64,000 bases of DNA from Jackrogersella multiformis (lineage: Eukaryota; Ascomycota; Sordariomycetes; Xylariales; Hypoxylaceae): positions 1,178,001 to 1,242,000 of the forward strand of contig CADCXD010000004.1 in NCBI GenBank assembly GCA_902806575.1, written 5' to 3'. Each line of letters opens with the position of its first letter. Position 1 is the stretch's first letter. A program made the translations under genes and the position numbers. Of the stretch, positions 24,120-35,607 are shown one piece after another. The notes under the pieces were generated by a model. That model did no database searches, was not told where the DNA came from, and worked only from the letters and a program-made list of their open reading frames with translations.

Positions 24120-25306
24120 TCGTGAAATTAATATTAATGTTTCTCGGGATTCTAAAAATGGGGACATGGGAGATAATATCAAGAGGATCATACGACTGGG
24201 TTTAAACTTATAGATACCAATAACTGAAGGTGGCGTTCATAGGAGCAACGAAGATTTAACAATAGAGTGGGCATATACATAACCATAGATAATCTGTAGT
24301 TACGACTACAGGAGCTCTTTAATAAGAGTATATAACGGTACTTATCTAAGTATATATACCTAGGTACCTAATAATACGATGAAGTATCATTAACCTCGAA
24401 ATTTTTTGAACTTGGAATCTAAAGTTGACAGTATATGATCGTTTTTGGTTGACAGGAGGTGCAAATAAGCAACTATTTAATGACAAGGATCCAAGTTAAA
24501 GTTGATAGTCAACCATTCCTGTTGCATGACAACATCAAGATCCCACATCATAACACTGAGCGACCCAACCAATGAAGTTCAAGGGCAACGCCCAATTCGT
24601 CTAAAGTGCTTACCCCATCGTCTAATTATATATCAACATTTAGACATGGTTTATAAGTTCCTTAGCTTAGAATATGAACCCTAAGATGCTACTATACACT
24701 AAGGTGGGCATATACAGTAAGTTAGGCAGACAGTAGTCTATACACAGAGAAGTCTTACTTTGTTGCCTACCTACTCAAGGTACCTAATTCTAATAACCCA
24801 CCTACGTATTACATGCATACAACAAGTAGCTGAAAGATTAAACGAAGGAAGGATTTGCTTATTTCGAATCCGGGTTCCACTGCATACCTAGGCAGCTATA
24901 GGTACCTAGGTCCTATCATCAAACACTTCTCGAAGCTTCGGACTCCCCCGTCACCAATTCAGCAATTGTCCGAGCTCAGTACCTACGAAGAAGCTACTGC
25001 ACGTTTTGCTGACACAATCTTAAAAAGGCTTGTGCTATAGGTAATAAACATCTCCTAGATACCTACCTAGGCAGATATCATGTCCAAGGAGACTGACTGT
25101 ACGACTCATCTCCTCAGCTGGGTAGCTCAACCCATTTCCCTCCTCTATATATTCCTCTCCCTCTCCCCAGCGCCTACGATTAAGGAAAGACGCCATCCTC
25201 CAATTCTAATTCCGACCTGCCAGCAGCCGTAGGAATTACTTGTAAGAAATAAAAATAAAATAAAATAAAATAAAAGGAGGAAACCAAGAACAGAAAAGAG
25301 AACATC
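24120..25306. other. Intergenic region
   Basis: No gene is seen. Contains an ACCTAGGT core at 24358 and variants at about 24886-24910 and 25062. A run of AAAAT units (about 25246-25276) lies just before the GFA-family start codon. Confidence 0.5.
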
Positions 25307-26113
25307 ATGAGCACTTCCAAGGAAGAAGAGACGAAGCAGCAGCAGAGCGGCACTTACGAGGCCGGCTGCCACTGCGGCTACATCAAGTTCTCGGTCACGC
25401 TGTCGCCGCCGCTGCCCGAGTACGAGGTCGTCAATTGCAACTGCTCCGTGTGCACCCACCTAGGCTATCTACTCGTGTGTGAGTTCTCTCCTCTACCATG
25501 ACGGGGTATATATATTTTGTGTTAGCAGCCTAGCGGGGCTCGTATAAACTATTATATCCGGGTATCGAGAGTACTCGGATATATATACACGTACATATAC
25601 ACATATATAGAACCCTCCAAACCACCCTTCCTTCCAACATTCACGACACTAACTCCCGCGCAGACCCCAAAGCCGCCGAAGTAAAATGGCACAACGACGG
25701 GCGCTCGCGGTGCACCAACTACCGCTTCAACACCAAGAACATGGACCACATGTTCTGCCCCAAGTGCAGCGCCAGCCTGGGCATCGACTTCGCGGACTTC
25801 TTCAAGGAGCGAGGGTTCTCGTACGGCATCAGCGTAAGTACAACGCCGACACCGCAGCATAGGCAGGCGCACGCACGTAAACACATAAGGGGGCGCGAGC
25901 GAGAGAGAGAAAAGAAGACCAAACCCCCCTCCCCCCCCCAAAAAAAAGGGGGAAAGGAAGAATTCATCGCTGACATTACTCCAGGCCCGCGCGTTCTACA
26001 ACGTCGACATCGACGAGCTGAAGTACAGGAAGGTCGACGGGAGAGGGAAGATCGAGCCTAAGACGGACATGTCGGGGCACATCTGGGACGAGGAGAAGCA
26101 GGAGCTGAAGTAG
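25307..26113 (+). CDS. GFA/CENP-V-like zinc-binding protein
   Basis: Three exons (25307-25478, 25664-25833, 25985-26113) give 156 residues. The zinc-ligand layout of the GFA fold is visible: CHCGYIKF (residues ~21-28), NCNCSVC (~46-52) and FCPKCSASLG (~97-106). The first intron splits the codon that completes LLVYPKAAEV. Family knowledge: named after glutathione-dependent formaldehyde-activating enzyme, and the fungal members are a large and mostly uncharacterised group, so a role in thiol-adduct chemistry is only a possibility. No signal peptide. Exons are GC-rich relative to the flanks; intron 2 contains a C-run and an A-run next to its acceptor. Confidence 0.9.
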
Positions 26114-26655
26114 CCGGGCACTTTTCCCACCTCCGTATCCCATATCTCTCCTATTTCTATTTCTAAAATAGCCAGTGTAGCTCCTTAGGTGCCTGGGAGG
26201 TAGGCATCTAGCATAAGAAATCAAATCCCGTGACGGAAACCTCATATATTGAGTGTGTATGAATGGATTTGTAAGTCCAGCAACGTGCCATAGGTATTAT
26301 TTTAGCCAGACCCCTTTTCTCCTCTTAATCCCCGTATTCGTCCACTCCATTAAAGGAGGGAGGGGGACGACGCTGGGTACGCCTAATACAATTGCCACAC
26401 GGAATATCCCTGCGAAGTAGAAAAATAGGAGAGAAGGATGTAGCTGTATAAAACAGCCCCAAGGAAGCCATCCACCATATATATACCTATACTTAAATTC
26501 CCATCCCCTATATACTAGAAATTTGTTAGCATCTCTAACTATCACAACTACAGCTATCGCCAAACCAACTCATTAATTAGTTTTCTTGCTAGTTTGACGG
26601 TAATTTGATTATAAATCCTTACGACTGCGTGATACACACCAACATATCGATATTT
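26114..26655. other. Intergenic region between convergent genes
   Basis: Lies between the 3' ends of the GFA gene (plus) and trp2 (minus). No gene or repeat of note. Confidence 0.55.
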
Positions 26656-28375
26656 CTATTTTTGTCTCCTCGCGTACAAATTCTCTGCCGTCGCGATACA
26701 TTGCATGTTGGCGCCCAGCTTGTTCATCGTCTCCACCCACTCCTCGTACTCGTCCGAGTCGAAGACAATCCCGCCGCCTGTCGTTACGATTAGCAAGACG
26801 TAATTACCGTATATGGTAGATGAGACCAGAGAAAGAGGAAGAAAAGAAAACAGCCTACCAGCTTGGAGGTATGCGATCCCGTCCTTAACCATCATAGTCC
26901 GCAACGCAATGCATGTATCCATCGCGCCTCGCGCCTCCTTTCCACTAGCATCCATACTACCGTACCCGAAATATCCCACGGCGCCCGCATATACCCCTCT
27001 CTTTTCCTTCTCGAGCTCGGCGATGAGTTCCATGGCCCTTACCTTTGGCGCGCCTGATACCGTCCCGGCCGGAAATATCGACCGGAAAGCATCGAATCTC
27101 GTCTGGTCCGGCCGCAGCACACCTGATACCTGGGAGACGAGATGCTGAACGTGGCTGAACCTCTCTACCACCATCAGCCTGTCGACCCTGGTCGTTCGAG
27201 GGTCGCAGACCCGATTTATATCGTTCCGGGCCAGGTCCACCAGCATGACATGTTCGGCGCGATCCTTAAGCGAATTTCGAAGCTCGTCGGCGAGCTGCTC
27301 GTCCTCCTCGGGAGATTTGCCGCGCTTGACGGTGCCTGCGATGGGGTGGGTTATGATACGCCCGTCTTCCTCCTTCACTAGCAGCTCGGGCGATGCGCCA
27401 ACGATCTGGAAATCTTGACAGTTAATGTAGAAGAGATATGGCGAGGGGTTGACGGTTCGTAGATGGCGGTAGATGTTAAAAGGGTGCAAGGTAGTCGGGC
27501 GAGCAAACCGCTGAGAGGGAACGGCCTGGATGATATCGCCTGCCACAATGTGTTTCTTCAATTCGGACACATGCGATTCATAGCCAGGGCGGCCAATATT
27601 AGACGTATACTCCTGGTTGAGCTTGATGGGTTGCTGTTCGGGTACGGGTATCTCGGGAGAATTGAGGACGTCGATGAGCTCCTGAATAGTTGCCGTAGCT
27701 TTGTTATATTCGTCTTCGAGGGTATCTAAGTTCTCGGGTATGCGAAGATAGGTGATGACCTTGATGACACCGAAAAACCTATCAAAAGCCACAATGGTAT
27801 CAAATAACATAAAGAGAGACTCGGGCATCTTGAGAACATCCTTCATGGGCCTAGCAGTCTTGGGCTCGAAGTAGCGTACGCAGTCATAACCCACGTAGCC
27901 GACAGCACCACCAGTGAGTGGTGGCAGCCTGAGATCGGGTACATCGGCGACGATATTCTGCGACAACTCTTTCTCGAGCGCGGGTAGCGGATCTACCGAC
28001 TCTCCATGGCCCTCCCCGGTCTTCAGGATCTTACGAGGTCCAGCACCGACGAAGCTGTATCGGCCAACCCGTTCGGTAGCAGCACTTTCGAAGAGGAAAG
28101 AGAAATCAGATTTCGAATGTTCGGAAACCTTTAAATATGCAGCGGAGGGCGTAATTAGATCGGCAGATATTTGACCATATAGAGGAACTAGATTCGGCTT
28201 CTTAGGCCCTGCCGTCGATTTCGAGAGCAGCTCCTTTACAGTATCCAGCGACGGCAAGACAACATCCTATGACAGCAAGCCAGACTATTGTCAGTCGACT
28301 TGGATATAATTTATTTATTTAGGTAGGTATGAGAAAGCACTAGGTGATCTAGGAATTCCTTACTGCTTGAGCCAT
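26656..28375 (-). CDS. trp2: Anthranilate synthase component I
   Basis: Three exons (28364-28375, 26859-28266, 26656-26777) give 513 residues. The first coding exon is 12 bp (MAQA), followed by a GTAAGG donor; it joins in phase to DVVLPSLDTVKELL. The last intron splits LQAG/GGIVFDSDEYEEW. Residues ~15-200 are the regulatory N-terminal domain (FLFESAATERVGRYSFVG, tryptophan-binding region); the chorismate-binding domain follows with SQRFARPTT, PIAGTVKRG, MLVDLARND, FPAGTVSGAPK and GGGIVFDSDEYEEW. Reaction: chorismate plus ammonia or glutamine to anthranilate, the first committed step of tryptophan synthesis; in filamentous fungi the glutamine amidotransferase is supplied by the multifunctional Trp1/TrpC protein. 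TGACTC elements upstream point to cross-pathway control. The frame could also open at a TTG at 28257, but that would drop the short exon. Confidence 0.96.
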
Positions 28376-28385
28376 TATGGCAAGT

Positions 28386-28522
28386 GAGCGAGCTACCTAC
28401 CTAACCTTAGGTAGGCAATTGTGATACCTCTAGGTAGGCAATTAATACCTCTAGGTAGGTAATTAAGACACCTTAGGTAGACCTTAGGTAGGGTAGACCT
28501 TAGGTAGACCTTAGGTAAGTAT
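28386..28522. repeat. Tandem-like CCTTAGGTAG and CCTCTAGGTAGG array
   Basis: In ~135 bp there are three copies of a ~22-bp unit (ACCTCTAGGTAGGCAATT and relatives) followed by four copies of ACCTTAGGTAGA. The array sits immediately upstream of the trp2 start, in the likely promoter or 5' leader. It is derived from the same AGGTAGGT motif found elsewhere but organised head to tail. Confidence 0.75.
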
Positions 28523-28631
28523 TTAGGAAATGTTGTAAGGTTCAAGGTTGGTTACTCGTATATCATGTTCTTGTGCATTTCTAGTCGGCTCCTAGCTCTT
28601 CCTACCTAATATGCATTAAGCTAAGCGAGGT

Positions 28632-28638
28632 TGACTCA
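28632..28638 (-). promoter_or_regulatory. CPC1/Gcn4-type site TGACTCA
   Basis: Perfect TGACTCA about 260 bp upstream of the trp2 ATG. Fungal Gcn4/CPC1 activates amino-acid biosynthesis genes through this bZIP site. Two TGACTC half-matches lie at 28730-28735 and 28748-28753. Confidence 0.65.
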
Positions 28639-28729
28639 GCATTCAATTTTCGAAAAGCTTTAATACCCTAGGTAGGTACCTAAGTAGGTAAACTTACTTT
28701 TCGTGATACCTACCCAGGTATTGAATCCT

Positions 28730-28754
28730 TGACTCGGAAGTTGAATCTGACTCT
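28730..28754 (-). promoter_or_regulatory. Paired TGACTC half-matches to CPC1/Gcn4 site
   Basis: TGACTCG at 28730 and TGACTCT at 28748, 18 bp apart on the same strand. Each is one base from the consensus and they lie ~360-380 bp upstream of trp2. Weaker than the perfect site, but the grouping supports real control. Confidence 0.45.
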
Positions 28755-29120
28755 TCAATTGGTACGACCAACAGCATATATTTTATCCGAAGACGGAGGT
28801 GACCAACGAAGGCGGGGCCCTAGGCAAAGGTACCAGGGGTATTTACCTACCTACATGTAGGTAGGTATTTATGCATCCCACATCGTGCCATAATTATTTA
28901 GAGATATAGAGTGCGGGGTATTTAATTCAATAAAGCATGAATTGAAGTTAAACGAGGGCCTTTCTCAAGCTGTCGAGTCCGGTATGATCTTCAATACCTA
29001 CCTAGGTACCTCCCTAGATAGTACCTAGGTTCTTCTAAGCAACGAGACCTGCTCTTGCGATTCTGTCCAATTTTGCCGACCAGGACCACATCTCGACTAC
29101 CTGGGTATGCATCTACCTAC

Positions 29121-29908
29121 TTAACTCTCAACCGCCAGCGCTTTGGCTCCGACGAGCTTCGCGCCCGCGCCTTTCCCCTCCGTCGTGACGACCCAGTACT
29201 CGACCTTGACGCCGCCCTTCGAGACCCGGTATACTCTAACGTCGTTGCCCTTGCCCGCCTTCCGCACCGCGTCTATGATTGCCTTGTACTGCCCCTGCGC
29301 GTCCCAATCCGCCGGATCCTGGATCTCGATCTGCGCCTTCGCCGGGTCTGGGTGGTGTATCAAAGATGCAAACTCCTCTGCGGGCAATCGAAGATCGAGA
29401 ATTAGCTCTTGTCCGTCGCTTATCGTAAAGGACAAAACTTACCTTCGTCGGGCAGGCCTTTGCCGCCCTCGTTCCATGCCAGGTAGACCGGTACGAACGG
29501 TTCGTCCGCGTCGCTCACGTAGAAGCTATCTTTCGTTGCTTCCTGGATGGCGGCTGGGATTTGTGCTCCATCGTCGGTAGCCTTGAAGTCCTGCTTACCA
29601 GAGCTCTGTGGTTTTGCGTATCCCTCGCTCGGGTCCCTGTTTGCCTTGTCTAGGAATGCCATGTAGTCCTCATCCGATGCCATTTCCAGGGAACTAGTTG
29701 TAGTGAAGCTTCTTCGGTCGCCAAAGAAGCGAGGAGAGTATCGGCTTCGTAGCGTTGATAGACCAGTATAACTTGGGCAACTAAGACGATCCTTTCGTTC
29801 TAGGATGTTGGTACCGTATAAGGCTGAAGTTGTCAGAGTCTGTGTAAGATTGTGTTGGTAACTTGATCTGCAGATGGCGCCACGATTGCGAAGTAAAGTA
29901 GATCTCAT
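29121..29908 (-). CDS. Conserved-looking unknown protein with mitochondrial-type leader
   Basis: Two exons (29443-29908, 29121-29377) with a 65-bp intron give 240 residues; the join restores LPDEEEFASLI. The first ~75 residues are basic and Ser/Thr/Arg-rich with almost no acidic residues (MRSTLLRNRGAICRSSYQHN), typical of a mitochondrial presequence. A second ATG at MASDEDYMAF begins an acidic, globular part, so a shorter cytosolic form is possible. The core (SFYVSDADEPFVPVYLAWNE, then DVRVYRVSKGGVKVEYWVV) loosely recalls the NuiA nuclease-inhibitor-like family, but I cannot confirm this. Function unknown. Confidence 0.8.
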
Positions 29909-30469
29909 TGGGCTACAAATTGGTTGTATTCAAACCAAGCCTGCAACCTTGGAAGCTTGCTATAATAATTTTATCGCTATCTTTAGCTGCTTAGGTACCT
30001 ATGTAGTTACATCATAGCTACTAAGCATGTCTAGGTACCTAGTATCTTATAGCGAAGTTCCCTGTTTATGCATATCGCCACTACACTAGAGCCACTTACA
30101 AACTCTTCCTCACTTTTAGGTACGTAGGTAGTACACGCAATATCCACCCTTTGACACATCACGTATTACTTTCTCTTACTTTAATAGATACATATGGAAA
30201 ATACTAAGTAGAAGGGAAACATGTAATTAGACTTGAAGGTGTCAACACAGCATCGTCACCTAGCCTGGAGTCATCTAATTTGACTACGGGCATAATGGAT
30301 ATAATTCATATCACGAAGTAGCATAGGGAATTTTATGAATTTTGTTCATGCATTTGTTCATTAACTTCTTTTAGTCTCAAATGCCAACCCTAGACCATGC
30401 CCATCGCAATAGCCGAAAAGGGAACCAGTAACACCGATGCAAAGACAAGATACAAGGAGACGTAAAGCC
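29909..30469. other. Intergenic region
   Basis: Between two minus-strand genes; includes the promoter of the unknown mitochondrial-type protein and the rpl3 3' flank. A variant GGTACCTAG motif lies near 30030. No gene seen. Confidence 0.55.
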
Positions 30470-31837
30470 CTAAGAGCTCTGGACGAGGTCCTTCTTGAGT
30501 GTACCTTGGAATTGCTTCTTCTCGGCCGGAGTCTGGAAGGCACCGTGACCAAACTCGGACGACGTATCGATCCATTTCAGATCCACCTTCTCCAATGCCT
30601 TCCTCGAGGTGTGTGTGAACATGGACTTGCGCAGCGTCATAATACGCTTCTTGACACCGGGGATGGAGCCCTTGACCATGACGAAGTCGTTGTTGACCTC
30701 ACCATATCGGACGAAACCACCCAGACTGAGTTTGTGTTAGTGAGTCTAGTATCTCGTGGATTGGCTATAACTTACGGGGTAATGGTCTTCTTGGTGACAT
30801 CCTGGTCCGTGGAGGCGTTGGCCTCGTTGTCGGCCTTGCCGATGCGGTAAACCTTGTGGTTGACCGAGGTACGGTGGTGGTAACCCATCTGACCGGCACG
30901 GGCAACAGTCCATTGGACGTGGGACGGATGCCAGGCACCGATACAAGCAACCTTACGGAGACCCTTGTGGGTCTTACGCGGCAGCTTCTTGGTACCCCAT
31001 CGAGCAGTGACACCGTTGAAGCCGTGGCCCTTGGTGACGGCGATGACATCAATCATCTCGTCCTGCTCGAAGATGGTGTCGATGCTGACGGGCTTCTCGA
31101 AGAGACCGTGACCGAACTCGACCTTGTCAGCGATGGAACCACCGTTGATCTGGATTTCCATAAGGTGGGCCTTCTTCTGCTTGAGGGGGGTTTTTCGAAT
31201 CTGGGTGTGGGCTAGAACACGGACGACGGTGCAGTACTTCTTGATGCGCTCGAGCTCGCGGGTGATGGAGGCGCCGCTGGTCTCGGAGTGCTTCTTGGCG
31301 TACTTGGTGAAAGCCTTCTTCTTGCTCTTGTACCAGTTCTTGTAGAATCGGCGCTTGACCTCGTCGCTCAAATGCTCAGCCCAGATGGTGGTGAGCGATC
31401 GAAGACCTCGGGGTGTCTCGATGTAGCCCACAAGACCAACAACGATCATCTGTGAAAAAGATGTTAGCCATAGGCACATAGCCAAGCGGGCTGCGTTGCT
31501 CGTACAGGTGGAGTATCAATAATTGACACTGCTTCAACAACTTCCTTCTTGTGTGACTTCGCGCCGGGTCGGTCGAGGTCGCGGACGATTGTGGTCATGC
31601 CGGCCTTGTAGCCCATAGCGGCGGTGAGGTGAACGGGCTTCTTGGGGTCATCCTTGGGGAAGCTATTTGCAACGTATTGTGAATTAGCAGCGAATCCTGA
31701 AGCGAGAAGGTTCTAAAACAGGTACAGGATTGACGATTTACTTACGACTTTACCTTGCCGCGATGACGGGCGGCACGCTTTCTCGGCAAGAAGGCGAGAG
31801 AGCCGTGGCGAGGAGCCTCGAACTTACGGTGCGACAT
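30470..31837 (-). CDS. rpl3: 60S ribosomal protein L3 (uL3)
   Basis: Four exons (31746-31837, 31506-31662, 30776-31449, 30470-30725) give 392 residues, the family length. Recognised by MSHRKFEAPRHGSLAFLPRKRA at the start, GYKAGMT, the tryptophan-finger loop region (GHGFNGVTARWGTKKLPRKTHKGLRKVACIGAWHP, interrupted here only for description) and MTLRKSMFTHTSRKA near the end. The histidine of the GAWHPS motif, hydroxylated or methylated in other eukaryotes, is present. Role: large-subunit protein at the peptidyl-transferase centre. Three introns in the 5' two-thirds are common for fungal ribosomal protein genes. Confidence 0.98.
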
Positions 31838-32614
31838 GTTCGATTGATTCTTTTGTGTTGTAGGAAGAAATCAATCAATCGGTAGGTCGTGGGTGTGAGG
31901 AATGAAGATGTAAGAAAATGTTCGGGATTGGGGAAGCTTGACTTTTTTTTCCTTCTTAGTGCAAGGAGCCTGTGGGTTGTAAAAACCCGGCGAATAACCG
32001 AATGTGGGAGGAACTACTATGTAGCGCTGGAAACCCTAAAGCTTAGACCACGTGACCAAGGCTAACAAAAGCATTTCCTCCACCCCACTAGCAAGAGGTA
32101 CGTACACGTACATGCTGAATGTACCTAGGTACCTCCCTAAATGAAGGCTTACCTGCCCCGTACGTATTATCAACGAATGCATTTTCTAAGCGGTCATTGG
32201 AAGTGTATCTTCTCAACTGACACTTACTATCAGGATTACCCCTTGTGATTGGTATAATACATGAGACTTTGCTAGAGGATATGTATGATATGTATGATAT
32301 GGGTCGTATTATGTTAGATTGGCTAACCATTTTTCGGGACCTCAGGGATGTTTAACTAGATCTAGGTCAACAGCGCAGTCATGAATTGTCCATGATTTAT
32401 TTAGATGTATTAGACGTTGAATGCGTGTTTGATTCATTCAAGTAAAAAAAGTAAAACGGTTGAAACGATAGACAGACTTCGGTGTCGCCTTGCCAGTATC
32501 TAACAGGGTGTAGCTCACCAACTCAACAATTGATATACACAGCTTTGAAACAATCCTGAACAGCAATGAAATGGGTATGTATTGACATTCAGCATTCGTT
32601 GATAAAACCATATC
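31838..32614. other. Intergenic region, rpl3 promoter
   Basis: The part next to 31838 is T-rich and should be the rpl3 promoter and leader. An ACCTAGGT core lies at 32123 and a short ATGATATGT tandem repeat near 32277-32300. No gene seen. Confidence 0.55.
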
Positions 32615-35607
32615 TCAAGCGTTTCCCTCCGCCTTTGGAGTTGGCCCCATCATCCCGTTTATACTGGCACTTGTGGGCGTCGTATTCTTCATATCCCCAG
32701 AAGTTGAACCAGGCCCCGAGGTGGCACCATTAACAGCCACCTTCTTTTCCTCCTCCCCGCTGTCGTCGTAGTCATCATCAACATCCATCTTCCTAGCAGC
32801 TCGTTCGGGTTCGCTCATCTGTTGCGGGGCTGCGGTAGGGGGGTGCTCAAGTCTCTGTCGCTCATCTGGGGGGTAATCCTTTGGGGCCGGACTCGGCTGC
32901 GGCACATCATGAATCAGCCCTTGCATTGGCGGAGGGACCTGTTGCATTGGGGGTAGATGATTGGGCATCGAATGCGCAGGTGGGTGATGGGCGGCATCCG
33001 ATGGGTGGTAGCCCTCATGTCGTTGCTCATCGGCACGTCGCATTTCCTCCACTCGCCTCTGATCCTCAGCGCGGCGCTGCTGCTCCTCCATGCGCCGCTG
33101 TTCCTCGAAGCGGTGAGCGTCGGGGGAACGACGATAAGGATCACGAGGTGGAGTCGACGGTCGGCGATGACGAATATCTTCCATCCGGGCCCGATTCTCC
33201 TCGTTGGCAGGCTTCTTGATAGACGGTTCGTCTTCCCATTCTCGCATCCTCTTGGGTGCGACAGAAGATGGTCGGTCATGATCCCGATGAAGGTCAGGAC
33301 CGAGTATCCCTTTTGGGTGTGGGATGCCCGATTCCACGTTAGGCATTCCCGGATCCTGATGGTGAGGGAACGGAGGCTGATGTTGAGGGTAAGCCGACTT
33401 TGGAGACGGCATGCGGTTGTCGTGGATCAGTCTTGGTTCTGAGCGGGGGGAGCCATTGCGGTAAGACATCAGAGAATGAGGTGGAGCACCGTTAGGCGGG
33501 CCGTTTGTAGGGGCCATATTTGAGGCGGGCGCCGGCGTGTAGTTAGGGTTATTAACTCTCGCAGGTCCTTGTGTAGGAGGTAAAGGAGGCTGCTGTGACG
33601 GTCCTGCAAGAGGAGCGTATTGAGCGGGCGGGCCGGGGGAGGGACCTCTTCGGATTGGCGCTGGGCCTGGGCGGTTCGACTCTCCGTATTGCCTCATCTC
33701 TTGCCTAGGACTGGGCTGTCGTGGGAGTGGAGGTACCGGCCCACGAAAGGGCTCACGCTGGTCGTAAGGATTCGGAGGCTGAGGCGGGTTGATGTCACTG
33801 GTTCTTTGACCCCAGCCATTAGCTGCGGCAGGTCCGGGAGGGGGTCTATGAGGACCGCCGGGGCCGGATTGTTGCATGGGTGCTGAGCCGGTCCACGGAG
33901 GAGCTTGCGGTCCTTGAGCTCCATAAGATTGTGGGTGAACATCAGTGGGCACGGCTTGCGGGATGCTTCCCGGGGTTTGGCCGGCTCGTAAAAGCTGTAG
34001 CCTAGCCTTTATGTGCGGGTTCGCAGGATCTAGTTCAGCAGCTCTTTGATAGGCGTCTAGAGCATCGCTGATTTGATTGTTGCAAGACTCGTACTAGAAC
34101 GATTCGTCAGTGGGTCGCACTTGTGAGAGCAGCAAACGAAACTTACCAAAGTGCCTAGGTCATACCAGACTTCAGATATATACGGGTTCAGGCGTATCGC
34201 TCGGGAATACGCATCTAAGGCGTCTCGGTACTGATTGATCTGGTAATAGAGCACACCAATGGAGCACCAGAATGTAGGGTTCCGCCCGTCACGGTACACC
34301 GCTTGCTGGTATGCCTCATATGCCTTGGGATACTTCTGCTGTGACATGTAACATCGGCCAAGGAGATACCAGCTTTGGGCGTCATTGTTGTCTGCCACGT
34401 GTGAGTTAGAAACGCACGGATACTGTCAAATTCGGATTTGAGAACCACCCACCTGCAGCGACAGACTTTTCCAGATACTCAATTGCACGCTCCTGGGTCT
34501 GGAAACTATTACTTTGCTGGTGATGAAGCCATCCCAGTTGTTGCAGGACCTTCGCATGGTTCGGATCGCGCTCAAGTACACGCATATAAGCGGCCTTGGC
34601 GCTATCATACTATACCATAGTTAGAAGATTATCTAGGAACGCGTAGCTAAATTGTGCTCACATCTTTTTGTTGTTCATGAACATGCCCAATTTGAAACCA
34701 GATGTCTTCCTCGGTTAGTGGCGGCGGAGGGGAGTTGACGATATATTTAAAACACTGTGACAAGTTAGGACGAGTCACTAGAGAGCGGGTGCGCGTTTTT
34801 TTATAAATAGGAGTTGTACCTCTAAACTCGGCCCATACTTTGACTGCTGCTTGTATATTATTCCCAGTCTGAAGTATATCTCGTTGGCCTTCTCAAAATC
34901 AGGTTGCATCTGCATGACTTGCGAAAACGCTTCCTCGGCATGGTCAAGGGACCCGTATCGGTCGTATAATATACCGATACCATACCAGAGCTTTGGCTCC
35001 TGCTATGCATTAGTTGGGCATATGACTAAGGGATTCTGTCTGATTTCTTACTTTGGGATTTGGCAGGTTGACCAAGGCAGATTGGTAAGCAGCGTATGCT
35101 TGTTGTAAGTCGTCCATCATGAGATAGCAGTGGCCTATACATGTGTCAGTTCCGTCAATTGGCGCATAGTACGTGCGGATCGAACATACCCAGGCTACCC
35201 CAAACTTCACCGTTGTTGCCATCAATCTTTAGAATAGCCTGCAGGTATTCAACTGCCTTGTGAAAGTCCTCCCTCGTCCGAAGGATCAGACTGATGGCGT
35301 TCATTGCTGGAATCGAGTTGGGATTCGCATTCAACGCGCGCTCGTATGCGATCATGGCATCGTCCAAGTTGCCAAGAAGCTCCGAGAAACTGCCTGTGAG
35401 AAGCTGTCAATTGACTGCACCAAGCAAAAAACGCTTAGGAATTTACTCACCTATCTGCATCCATAAAGCTTCGTTGACCGCGACGATATGTCGCGACGGA
35501 GCCCATTGAGCCCCTTGTGCCGGACCAGGGGGCGGAGGGGGAGGCACCGGCGGGCCATGATGCTGCATTTGCATAGCCATCTGAGGCGAAGGGTGGTGAT
35601 TTGCCAT
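32615..35607 (-). CDS. ssn6: Ssn6/Cyc8 TPR transcriptional corepressor
   Basis: Eight exons (35451-35607, 35190-35393, 35052-35134, 34820-35002, 34662-34754, 34453-34609, 34147-34391, 32615-34093) join in frame to 866 residues. After a Pro-rich start (MANHHPSPQM) come about ten TPR repeats across residues ~45-410 (ALWMQIGSFSELLGNLDDAM, AYERALNANPN, AEEAFSQVMQMQPDFEKAN, YYQINQYRDALDAYSRAI). The remaining half is disordered, Pro/Gln-rich with an Arg/Glu-rich coil (EEQRRMEEQQRRAEDQRR) and an acidic tail (DVDDDYDDSGEEE). Known role: partner of Tup1/RcoA in the nucleus; the complex represses many genes, including those under glucose control. Seven introns crowd the TPR half, while the disordered half is in one long exon. 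Confidence 0.96.

Larger units (their letters stand above)
28376..29120. other. trp2 upstream region and 3' flank of next gene
   Basis: Carries the trp2 promoter with CPC1/Gcn4-type sites and a dense CCTTAGGTAG/CCTCTAGGTAGG repeat cluster just upstream of the start codon. ACCTAGGT cores lie at 29000 and 29023. Confidence 0.65.
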
